Assembly (NCBI GenBank): GCA_963842515.1
Contig: CAWJGO010000004.1
Span: forward strand, 62,001-126,000
Source of the DNA: CADEED01 sp963842515
Lineage (GTDB): Bacteria; Pseudomonadota; Gammaproteobacteria; Steroidobacterales; Steroidobacteraceae
Direction: 5' to 3'
DNA: 64,000 nt
Positions 34,009-43,347 of this stretch are shown one piece after another. The position numbers were made by a program, and so were the translations under genes. Below the pieces are notes generated by a model that saw nothing but the letters and a program-made list of their open reading frames with translations, was not told where the DNA came from and made no database searches. How positions within the stretch are numbered: the stretch's first letter is position 1; the number at the start of each line of letters is the position of its first letter.

Positions 34009-37000
34009 TTACCTCGTGAGTGCAGCATCGAGATTGAGCAGGATGCCGGCCACCACCGACAACGCGGCGGACGGCTGCTCCGCTGCCGATCGCTTGGAAT
34101 CGGCCAACATTTTCCGGGCGTCAACGTATGCGGTCTCGAGCTCGCGGAGCTCGCCAGGCGAAAGCTCGCGCGACAGCACGCGCCGCGCCCCCTCATTGAG
34201 TTGCGCGTTCAAGTCCGGCGAAGCCTTCGCCATCTGGCGCGCCAACGCGTCGGCCGCTTCTGAATAGACCGGATCGTTCAACGTGCCCAACGCCTGGAGC
34301 GGTGTATTGGTGGGTATGCGCCGCGCCAGGCTGACCACGTGTTCGGACGCATCGAAGGTGATGAAGCTCGGGTAGATAGCGCTGCGTTTGAGATAGGTAT
34401 AGATCGCCCGGCGGTAGCGATCCGCGCCGGTGGATTCGATCCACTTCGCATCGTTATAGACCGTACTCCAGATGTCCGGCGGCTGGGGCGGCATGACCGG
34501 CGGCCCGCCGATGGCGGTGCTCAACAGTCCACTCGCCGCGAGCGCCTGATCGCGGACCATCTCCGCGCTCAGCCTCTGCTGCGGGCCTCGAGCCAGCAAA
34601 CGATTGCCCGGATCTTTTGCCAGCAGCTCCGCACCGACCCTGGCGCTCTGTCGGTAGGTGGCGCTGGTGACCAGCTCGCGCAGCAGCGCTTTCATGTCCC
34701 AGCGCAAGTCGTTCTGAAAATGCACGGCAAGCCAGTCGAGGAGCTCCGGATGACTCGGCGGCTGTCCCACGCTGCCGAAATCCTCCTGTGTTTCCACGAT
34801 TCCAGTGCCGAACAGTTGCTCCCAGAAGCGATTGACGGCGACTCTCGCAGTCAACGGTTGATCAGGCGAGAAGAACCATCTCGCCATCGTCAGGCGGTCA
34901 CGCGGCGCGTCCACCGGAAGTTTTGGCAACACGGCAGGAACGTCTGGTGAAAGAGGCACTCCGACTTTGGCCAGCAGGTTGCCGCGCTCGAACAGCAGTG
35001 TCGGGCGTCGCTCGTAGGCAGCGCCCTCCTCCATCACCGGCAGGTCGGTGCCGGGGATTTTCTCGAGCGTGCGCTCGATGCGTGACAACTCGGCCAGTTT
35101 CTCGATCGATCCGGTCGCGAGTGTAATCCAACGTTCGTCCGTACTTCCGGCCAGCCTGACGCGCCTGACGGGCGCGGGCCGCCCATTGAAATTCCCCGTT
35201 TGTGTCAGGCGAAGTTTGAGTCGGGTGTCCGGCGAGAGTGCCATCGGCTGCTCCGGAACCGCAACGATCCAGCGAGTACGCGCGAGTTTCGGATTGGCCG
35301 CAAAGCTGCCAGTGTCCGTTTTCGCCGCCGACTTCACCGACTCCTTCACCGCGCTGGCCAGGACTTCCTGCGCATCTCGCGCGAAGAAGCGAAATGCAAC
35401 CCTCTGCTCCCGCGCGCCGTCGGCGGCAGCCGTCACCAGCCACGCCTCCACGGCGTTGACGATGAATCCCTCTTCGGGAGTGTGAGTTGCGGTTCGCGCG
35501 TCGAGGGGTGGCACTTCGATGCGCAATGCCGTCAGCGTCGATGCTCCCGTCAGTTGGACATCGAGGTCGTACATGGACTGCGACGAAATCGTGCCGACGG
35601 CCCGGACTTCGCCCTTCTCGATCTCGAGCGACCGTGGCGGCACTTTTTTTGCGGCTGCCAGGTCCGCGCGCTTGAAGGCGATCTCTTTACTGAACCAGGC
35701 CAGAATCTCTCGACGATCTTTCTTGCGCTGGATGTCCGGATCGCGGCTCCCTTTCTCCAGGTCCGCCAAGGATTTCTCGAGCATCGAGACTGCGTTGACC
35801 AGTGCGCTCGAGATGGGCAGCGCGGTCCATTTCGAGCTTTCTTCCAGGGCGCGTCCGCTGCCGACGATCTCGCCCATCGATCGGGAACGGCGCGTGAGCA
35901 ACGGCGCAACTTCGTCTCGCTGCGAAAGCTTGTTAGCGACGTGGACCGTCGGAAAATCATCTTCGCGATCCGCGTCGCGCGACGTGTTGTAGAAAGCGAG
36001 GAACTCGTAGTACTCCTCGTGGCGGACCGGATCGTAGGGATGAGCGTGGCACTGCACGCAATTGATGGTGATGCCGTTGAGCACCGACCAGGTCGTCGCC
36101 ACCCGATCCATGGCTGCGACCAGGCGGAACTCTTCATCGTCCGTGCCGCCTTCATCGTTGACGGGCGTCAGCCTCTGGAACGCGGTGGCAATGCGATCGT
36201 CAAGGCTGGCGTTGGGCAGGAGGTCACCAGCAAGCTGAGTAATAACGAATCGGTCGTAAGGCATGTTGCGGTTGAATGCTTCGATGACCCAATCACGATA
36301 CGGCCACACCGGCCGATCGGCGTCTTTCTCATATCCCTTGCTGTCCGCGTAGCGCGCAAGATCGAGCCACATCGACGCCCAGCGCTCTCCGTACAGGGTG
36401 GAGGCGAGCAGGCGGTCCACTTGCTTTTCATAGGCGTCTGGAGACTCATCTGACTGAAATGCGGCAAGCGCATCGGGTGTCGGAGGCAACCCCGTCAAGT
36501 CCAATGAGACCCGGCGCAGCAGCTCCTCCTTGGTGGCTTCGGGCGAAGGTGCCAGACCCTCTTGCTCGAGCCGGGCCAGAACGAACCGGTCCATTGGCTG
36601 CCGCGGCCACTCCGTGTGCTTCACCGTCGGCTGTGCCTGGCGCGACGGCGCGACGAATGACCAATGGTCTTCCCATTGCGCGCCTTCTTCGATCCACCGA
36701 CGCAGCAAATCGATCTCGCGGGGTTCCAGTGGAGGCGCGCGATACGGCATCCGCGTCTCAGGATCGTGCGAGGTCACCCTGGCCATGAGTTCCGACGCGC
36801 GCGGACGTCCCGGCACGACAGTGGGCCGCCCGGACTTGCCTTTGCCCAGCGTTTCTTCGCGGTAGATGAACGAAACGTCGGCGAGCTGCCTCACACCGCC
36901 GTGGCAGGCAACGCATTTTTCATTGAGGATCGGACGGATGTCGCGATTGAAATTCACCGTGACGCGAGCGGGGTCTTGCTCGCGCGCGAAGTGCCACGCC

Positions 37001-37080
37001 GCCAGCGCGCCTGTCACCATCAGCGCAACAATGCCGATGCCGAAGCGCAGGCGAACACCGCGACGAAGCGCGGGGATCAT
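34009..37080 (-). CDS. PSCyt1-DUF1549-DUF1553 multidomain cytochrome
   Basis: A 1023-residue protein. An N-terminal signal-anchor (IGIVALMVTGALAAW) precedes a PSCyt1 domain with the heme c motif CVACHG near residue 55. DUF1549 follows (DRFVLARLEQEGLAP, WLDLARYADSKGYE, ITQLAGDLLPN), then a middle region of beta-rich sequence, and a C-terminal DUF1553 (TARVAVNRFWEQLFGTGIV, HPELLDWLAVHF). This is the classical planctomycete/verrucomicrobial surface or periplasmic protein architecture, complete in length. It leads the operon DUF1549/1553 - DUF1501 - cytochrome c - cytochrome b. Function is unknown; a role in oxidising a polysaccharide-derived or sulfated substrate has been suggested for the group by context. 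Confidence 0.92.
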   Translation of the reverse strand: MIPALRRGVRLRFGIGIVALMVTGALAAWHFAREQDPARVTVNFNRDIRPILNEKCVACHGGVRQLADVSFIYREETLGKGKSGRPTVVPGRPRASELMARVTSHDPETRMPYRAPPLEPREIDLLRRWIEEGAQWEDHWSFVAPSRQAQPTVKHTEWPRQPMDRFVLARLEQEGLAPSPEATKEELLRRVSLDLTGLPPTPDALAAFQSDESPDAYEKQVDRLLASTLYGERWASMWLDLARYADSKGYEKDADRPVWPYRDWVIEAFNRNMPYDRFVITQLAGDLLPNASLDDRIATAFQRLTPVNDEGGTDDEEFRLVAAMDRVATTWSVLNGITINCVQCHAHPYDPVRHEEYYEFLAFYNTSRDADREDDFPTVHVANKLSQRDEVAPLLTRRSRSMGEIVGSGRALEESSKWTALPISSALVNAVSMLEKSLADLEKGSRDPDIQRKKDRREILAWFSKEIAFKRADLAAAKKVPPRSLEIEKGEVRAVGTISSQSMYDLDVQLTGASTLTALRIEVPPLDARTATHTPEEGFIVNAVEAWLVTAAADGAREQRVAFRFFARDAQEVLASAVKESVKSAAKTDTGSFAANPKLARTRWIVAVPEQPMALSPDTRLKLRLTQTGNFNGRPAPVRRVRLAGSTDERWITLATGSIEKLAELSRIERTLEKIPGTDLPVMEEGAAYERRPTLLFERGNLLAKVGVPLSPDVPAVLPKLPVDAPRDRLTMARWFFSPDQPLTARVAVNRFWEQLFGTGIVETQEDFGSVGQPPSHPELLDWLAVHFQNDLRWDMKALLRELVTSATYRQSARVGAELLAKDPGNRLLARGPQQRLSAEMVRDQALAASGLLSTAIGGPPVMPPQPPDIWSTVYNDAKWIESTGADRYRRAIYTYLKRSAIYPSFITFDASEHVVSLARRIPTNTPLQALGTLNDPVYSEAADALARQMAKASPDLNAQLNEGARRVLSRELSPGELRELETAYVDARKMLADSKRSAAEQPSAALSVVAGILLNLDAALTR

Positions 37081-37234
37081 GCAGTACTCGTCGGTCGGCA
37101 GATCATTGAATTGACCCCTCAGTTCCCAGGCGCTTTGGGATGCGTGTCATTGTGGACCGATGAATCCTGTACTTCTAGAAGGCGGCCATTGGCCTGATAT
37201 GCCGATGTAGGGCTTTCTCGCAACGGCCGTACGA

Positions 37235-38518
<1,284 letters not shown>

Positions 38519-38519
38519 G

Positions 38520-39215
38520 TCAGGCGTCCACGAGGCGGCCGGCCTGCGCTCGATCTTCCACGATGCGGCCGTCGTGCAACCGCACCACGCGCCGGCAGTA
38601 CGCGGCGATCGCCGGATCGTGGGTCACGATAATGATCGTCATGCCCTCCGCATGAAGGTCGCCGAACACGCCCATGATTTCCCGCGCCGTTTTGCTGTCG
38701 AGGTTGCCGGTTGGCTCATCGGCCAGCAATACGTCCGGCCGGCCGACGAGTGCTCTGGCGATCGCGACCCGCTGCCTCTGGCCACCCGAAAGCTCGTTGG
38801 GTTTATGCAAGGTCCGGGCTTCGAGCCCGACGCGTGCCAGCGCCGCGTTCGCGCGCTCGCGCCGCACGCCGGGCGCGAGGCCGCGATATATCAACGGCTG
38901 CGCGACATTGTCGGCAATCGTGGTGCGTGGCATCAGGTAGTAGCTTTGGAAAATGAAGCCGATCTTGCGGTTGCGCACGCGCGCGAGCTGATCTTCGCTC
39001 AAACCGGCTACCGCCTCGCCGTCGAGCGTGTAGGTACCGGTGCTCGGCAGATCCAGGCACCCGAGCACATTCATCATCGTCGACTTGCCGGAGCCCGACG
39101 GCCCGATGAGTGCCACGTATTCGTTGCGCGCGATCTCAAGATCGATGTCGGCGAGCGCGACGAGCTCGGTGCTGCCCATCTGGTACGTCTTGCCGATTCC
39201 GCGCAGCTCGAGCAT
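38520..39215 (-). CDS. MacB/LolD-type ABC transporter ATP-binding protein
   Basis: A 231-residue ATPase. Walker A is GPSGSGKST (near residue 37), the signature is LSGGQRQRVAIARAL, Walker B is DVLLADEPTGNLD, and the switch His follows in IIIVTHDPAIA. The length and the NVLGCLDLPSTGTY segment fit the MacB/LolD/FtsE group. The preceding adaptor and following FtsX-type permease are separated by 8 and 1 nt, so the three form one tripartite pump whose ATPase and permease are separate polypeptides, unlike E. coli MacB, where they are fused. Confidence 0.95.
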   Translation of the reverse strand: MLELRGIGKTYQMGSTELVALADIDLEIARNEYVALIGPSGSGKSTMMNVLGCLDLPSTGTYTLDGEAVAGLSEDQLARVRNRKIGFIFQSYYLMPRTTIADNVAQPLIYRGLAPGVRRERANAALARVGLEARTLHKPNELSGGQRQRVAIARALVGRPDVLLADEPTGNLDSKTAREIMGVFGDLHAEGMTIIIVTHDPAIAAYCRRVVRLHDGRIVEDRAQAGRLVDA

Positions 39216-39223
39216 CGGGGAGG

Positions 39224-40429
39224 CTACTTCTTCGCGGCCGGTTCGGTTTTCGCGTTGATGCTCAACTTCTCGCCGTCGAGCAGGAACAACAGCATTTTTG
39301 CCGGGCCGATGACGACCTGCTCGCCTGCCTTCACACCGGAGGTGACGGCGATGTAGCTGTCGTCGGCGGTGCCCGTGGTGACGGCACGCTTCTTGGCACG
39401 GCCGGCATCGTAGACGAAGACGCTGGCGACCGATTTCTCCGCACTCGAGGATTTGTCCGGATTGTCCTCGTAGCGCAGCGCCTGCACCGGCACTGCGAGC
39501 ACTTTGGCATCGTCAGCCAGGCCCGTGAGCACCTCGGCGCGGCAGCTCATGCCGGGGTGAAAGATTACCCCCACCGTGTTCGTCAGGCGGATTCGGACCG
39601 GATAACTCTTGTTCTGCCCGCCTTGCTGGCGCGGCGCGATGGCAACCTGATCCACCTTGCCCATGAGGACTTTGTCGGGAAACGCTGCCGGCACCACTCT
39701 GGCTTCTGCTCCAACCCTGACGCGCGCGATATCGGTTTCGTCGACGTTGATCTCTGCATCGATGCTCGTCGTATCGGCCACGTCGGCCAACGTCGAGCCG
39801 GCAATGCCGGAGAAGCTGGGCACCGCGGTCTGCCCTACCTTGACGTAGATAGCCGTCACCCTGCCGTTGAGCGGGGAGCGGATCTCGGTCTTGGCGAGAT
39901 GCTCTTGAGCCTGGCTCAGCTGCGCCAGCGCCTGGGAGAGTTGCTCGCGGCTGGTGCGCAGGTCCACTTCCGCGAGGTTGCGCAGGGAAGCGAGCTCCTC
40001 GAGGCTGTTGCTGTCGACCATTCCTTTCGCCTGCAGGGCTTGGAAGCGCTTGACCTTGATGACCTGCGCATCGAAGTCCACCTGCCTGCGCTCGATGCTG
40101 AGTCGAGCCTGGCGAACCTGCGCCTTGCTTTGCTCTACCGCCGCTCTCGGTGCCGCGGGATCGAGCCGCATGAGGAGCTGATCGCGCTTCACCTGGTCGC
40201 CCTCCTCCACCAGGATCTCCGTCACCCGACCCGTGACCTCTGGCGCCAACGTGACCTGGCTTTCGTAGGTCAGCGACCCTGAAGCGAGCACGGTCGGAGT
40301 CAGCGCGCGTAAGCTGACCTGCTCGACGTCGACCGCTTTGTTGGTGTCGTTACGGGAAAGCTTCAGCCCCACCGGTATCACGATCAGCGCCGCGATGACG
40401 CCCACAGCGATCCATTGTTTGCGGGTCAT
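39224..40429 (-). CDS. MacA-like periplasmic adaptor (HlyD/RND-MFP family)
   Basis: A 401-residue membrane-fusion protein. An N-terminal anchor helix (WIAVGVIAALIVIPVGL) precedes a barrel-sandwich hybrid (SQVTLAPEVTGRVTEILVEE) and a long coiled-coil hairpin around residues 90-165, rich in Ala, Gln and Leu with heptads such as AVEQSKAQVRQARLSI. A second lipoyl half (EIRSPLNGRVTAIYVKVG) and a beta-barrel domain follow. It links the inner-membrane MacB-like permease to an outer-membrane channel of TolC type. The gene sits 6 nt after the Yip1 gene and 8 nt before the ATPase gene. Confidence 0.93.
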   Translation of the reverse strand: MTRKQWIAVGVIAALIVIPVGLKLSRNDTNKAVDVEQVSLRALTPTVLASGSLTYESQVTLAPEVTGRVTEILVEEGDQVKRDQLLMRLDPAAPRAAVEQSKAQVRQARLSIERRQVDFDAQVIKVKRFQALQAKGMVDSNSLEELASLRNLAEVDLRTSREQLSQALAQLSQAQEHLAKTEIRSPLNGRVTAIYVKVGQTAVPSFSGIAGSTLADVADTTSIDAEINVDETDIARVRVGAEARVVPAAFPDKVLMGKVDQVAIAPRQQGGQNKSYPVRIRLTNTVGVIFHPGMSCRAEVLTGLADDAKVLAVPVQALRYEDNPDKSSSAEKSVASVFVYDAGRAKKRAVTTGTADDSYIAVTSGVKAGEQVVIGPAKMLLFLLDGEKLSINAKTEPAAKK

Positions 40430-40435
40430 GCGCGG

Positions 40436-41131
40436 CTACCGGAAGGCGAAGAATGCCCAGATGCCATAGATCACGACGATCGGAAGCAGGACAAGGATCG
40501 TGCTGAAAGCCCACGAGCGCTGGCTCCAGGTGTGCACGCCGATGATCATCAGAATCGAGCTCAATATGTTCGGGATAGCCAGCGATTCGAACAGCGCGTG
40601 CCCGGGGCTTCCCATGGGCCGATGCAGCAGCAGTTCGTTGATCGATAGCGGCTGCATCACGCTCGGGCTCACCTGCGAGTTGTCGCTCAAGATCAGGAAA
40701 ATCGCCGCCACGACCGTACCCAGCAGCAGCGGCAGTGCGGACCAGCAGGTGAGTGCGAACCAATGCTTGAATCCCTCGGGCAGCTTGGTGACTTTGGCGG
40801 CCAGCAGCAGATACAACGCCTCGAGCAGGAAGAAGACCGGCAAGAACAAGATGACGCCTATCACCGACCCCCACAACAACGTGTTGCGGCCGACCATGGC
40901 CATCCGCGCCGCACGTTCGTCTTCGGGGAGTGTCTGCACGTCGGGATCGTTGCTGAACATCACGTCCTTGAGCCACTCGATGTCCACGATGCTGTAGTAC
41001 CAATACATGAGACCGGCGGTGGTGAGGACCACGAGCAGCAGCGGAAACCAGAATCGCGGGCGCTCGCGCAGCTCCGCGAAGGCTGAGGATGGAGCAGTCG
41101 CCAAGGCGACGGACAGGTCGAGATTGTTCAT
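40436..41131 (-). CDS. Yip1 domain membrane protein
   Basis: A 231-residue protein with five or so transmembrane helices, of the Yip1 family. The opening SVALATAPSSAFAELRERPR with an FWFPLLLVVLTTAGLMYWYY helix, and HWFALTCWSALPLLLGTVVA in the middle, are typical. Bacterial Yip1 proteins have no defined function. This one is positioned between the serine hydrolase and the MacA-like adaptor, 6 nt from the latter, and so is probably part of, or an accessory to, the efflux system. Its upstream gap holds a 9-bp direct repeat. Confidence 0.85.
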   Translation of the reverse strand: MNNLDLSVALATAPSSAFAELRERPRFWFPLLLVVLTTAGLMYWYYSIVDIEWLKDVMFSNDPDVQTLPEDERAARMAMVGRNTLLWGSVIGVILFLPVFFLLEALYLLLAAKVTKLPEGFKHWFALTCWSALPLLLGTVVAAIFLILSDNSQVSPSVMQPLSINELLLHRPMGSPGHALFESLAIPNILSSILMIIGVHTWSQRSWAFSTILVLLPIVVIYGIWAFFAFR

Positions 41132-41151
41132 GGATGACCTCTTACCACGGA

Positions 41152-41176
41152 AGTTAGTTGGAATTCTAGTTAGTTG
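41152..41176. repeat. 9-bp direct repeat, 16-bp period
   Basis: AGTTAGTTG occurs at 41152-41160 and again, identically, at 41168-41176, separated by GAATTCT. It lies in the 66-bp gap between the serine hydrolase stop and the Yip1 start. On the minus strand a TAGAAT hexamer overlaps the middle and could serve as a -10 element for an internal promoter, though no good -35 is seen. Confidence 0.35.
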
Positions 41177-41197
41177 TAAACTGGTCGGACCGCGTAC

Positions 41198-43336
41198 CTA
41201 CTTGATCGTGAATGGGTCCTTGTCGAGCTTCACACGCGTTTCGATCTTCTCCACCTGGTAGGTCTGGGTGCCTAACATCGGCGTGGGATACTTCACCGTG
41301 GCTTTGAACGGAATCTGCACGCCGTCGATGTCACGATAGTCGGCGAAGCGCACCTCGCATCCAGCCATTCCAAGGCCAGGTAGCTCGTATACCTCGTCAT
41401 AGCCTCGGGTCAGACCGGTTTTCGCGTCCAGATAGATCAACCGCTGCCGGCCTTTTTCTGGAGCGGCGTGAACCATGTACACGGGTTCGCCGTCGAGGTC
41501 CACGCGCTTGAGGACGCGTGCGTTCTTGAATTCATCGCGCCAGTCACCGGTCGCGAGCTGCCAGCCGGCGAGCCGGGTGGCTTTCGCCAAGCCCTCTGGC
41601 ATTTCCTGAATTGGAGACGACGCCTGGGGCTGCATCCACGCCCGGTCGCCCGCCACGATTTGTCGGAACTCGCCGCCGGCCACGTTGAGCTTCAGGCGGG
41701 AGCGGTCGTCTCCTGCAGCCAGAAGTTCGAACGATCCTTTTCCCGGTGAAGTCGTGAGCTCGACACTACCGCTCATGCGCATGGTACCCAGCGAGGCGAG
41801 TTTCTCGGCGCGCTGTGGATCGGGCCGACGCTTGAACAATTCGTCGAGACTGGGCAACCCTGCTTCCGGCTCGAACCGCTTGAGCGTCACGGCGCTTCCG
41901 CTGCGCAACTCGAACGCCGTGGCCGGCCCGCCCTCGCGGTGAAACTTCACTGATTTATCCGGGGCTACCACGAACGACCACGTGTTTTGCTCGTCCGCTT
42001 TTTTCAATTCGACCAGTCCTTGCCACGGAATTTCGAGCGCCAGGCGATCCTTGTCGAGGACTATCATCATCGGTCGTTGCAGCGGTTCGAGCCAATAGAG
42101 GCCGAGGTACGGCGCAGCGGCTTCGGCCGTCAGGTCTTGAACGACGGGCGCGGCAGCGGTTCCGCCCAGTAGCAAGCGGTCGATCGCCGCCTCCAGATCC
42201 AATCCGGTCAAGTTGCCGCGCGATTGCGTGTAGTAGAGCACCATCAGGTCGTGTTCGGGCCAGGCATAGGCCCAGGTTCCGTCGGAACCATTGTGTCCAA
42301 AGGCAACCACCTTTTTCTGCGCGTCGACATAGTCGAGCATCATCTGGCCGTAGTTAGTGGAGAGCTTGGGAAAGCCGGTGGGAGATCCAGTGGCAATGGC
42401 CGGTTCGAGCGTCCGCTTGACAGCGGCTTCGCTGAGTACGCGCGTGTTTCCCGCGCGCCCGTCGTCCAGGTACATGGCGAGAAAGCGCGCATAGTCCTTG
42501 GTCGTGGAGTACATGCCTTGCGATGCCAGGAAATAAGGGAAGATCGGTTCGTTGCCTGGCGACCAGAAGCGTATCCAGTTGCCGCGGCTGCCCGCGTAGG
42601 CAGGAGTAAACCGCTTGAGCTTGTCGCCGGCCGCGCGCACGAGTGGAAAGGTGTCGCGCATGCCGAGGGGCTCGAAAATGCGCTTCGAGATGAATTCTTC
42701 CGCCGGCTGACCTGTGATCGCCGAAACGATCGCGCCTAGCGTGTCGGCACCGTCGTCGCTGTATTGAAAACGACTGCCGGGCAGGACTGTCGGTCCATTT
42801 TTCCCGCTCTTGTCGGCGACGTCTCGGAGACTAGCTAGTTCCTGGAGGTTCGTCCCCAGGATCGACGAAAGCGGCAGGCCGCCGGTGTGCGTGAGCAACT
42901 GGCGCACGGTGATGCCGCGAGCCTTGTCGTTGTCGAACGACGGCAGATACTTCGCTGCGGTGTCATCGAGAGAGAGGCGCCGTTCATCGATCAGGATTTG
43001 CACGGCCGCTCCCATCAGCGGCTTGGTCATCGAACGAATGCAGAAGATGGTGTCGGGCTTCAGCGGCTTCTTGTTTTCGCGGTCTGCCAGCCCGACTGCT
43101 TCGTGCAAGACCGTATGGCGATTCTTGATCACCAGCAACTCGCCGCCGACGATTTCACCTTTTTCGGCAAAGCCGCGCACCACGTCCAGGAGTTTCCCGA
43201 GCGACTGCGGCGACAGACCCTGGCTCTCGGGAGTTGCGGCGGGGAACGGCTCGGCGGCCGAGCGGGCCGGATATGCGCTGAAGATCAGCAGTGCAATGAC
43301 GAGTGCGCTCCCGATGCTCGAACTTCGAAGCTTCAT
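41198..43336 (-). CDS. Serine hydrolase (S12 beta-lactamase fold) with C-terminal LolA-like domain
   Basis: A 712-residue exported protein. The ATG at 43336 has AGGAGA upstream and starts a signal peptide ending SAYPARSA; a longer frame reads antiphase into the ABC permease gene. Residues 40-390 are a class-C beta-lactamase/esterase-like domain with RSMTKPLM (SxxK; Ser near residue 103), YSDDG and a late HNGSDGT. The last 220 residues form a separate beta-rich domain (RSRLKLNVAGGEFRQIVAG, VEKIETRVKLDKDPFTIK) like LolA/outer-membrane-lipoprotein-sorting domains attached to other hydrolases. It lies between two ABC systems in one operon, suggesting hydrolysis of a peptide or ester antibiotic-like substrate. 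Substrate unknown. Confidence 0.88.
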   Translation of the reverse strand: MKLRSSSIGSALVIALLIFSAYPARSAAEPFPAATPESQGLSPQSLGKLLDVVRGFAEKGEIVGGELLVIKNRHTVLHEAVGLADRENKKPLKPDTIFCIRSMTKPLMGAAVQILIDERRLSLDDTAAKYLPSFDNDKARGITVRQLLTHTGGLPLSSILGTNLQELASLRDVADKSGKNGPTVLPGSRFQYSDDGADTLGAIVSAITGQPAEEFISKRIFEPLGMRDTFPLVRAAGDKLKRFTPAYAGSRGNWIRFWSPGNEPIFPYFLASQGMYSTTKDYARFLAMYLDDGRAGNTRVLSEAAVKRTLEPAIATGSPTGFPKLSTNYGQMMLDYVDAQKKVVAFGHNGSDGTWAYAWPEHDLMVLYYTQSRGNLTGLDLEAAIDRLLLGGTAAAPVVQDLTAEAAAPYLGLYWLEPLQRPMMIVLDKDRLALEIPWQGLVELKKADEQNTWSFVVAPDKSVKFHREGGPATAFELRSGSAVTLKRFEPEAGLPSLDELFKRRPDPQRAEKLASLGTMRMSGSVELTTSPGKGSFELLAAGDDRSRLKLNVAGGEFRQIVAGDRAWMQPQASSPIQEMPEGLAKATRLAGWQLATGDWRDEFKNARVLKRVDLDGEPVYMVHAAPEKGRQRLIYLDAKTGLTRGYDEVYELPGLGMAGCEVRFADYRDIDGVQIPFKATVKYPTPMLGTQTYQVEKIETRVKLDKDPFTIK

Positions 43337-43347
43337 CGAAATCTCCT

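Noticed and set aside
39110..40282. 390-codon open frame antisense to the MacA-like gene
   Set aside because: No RBS or domain; the MacA-like protein is unambiguous.
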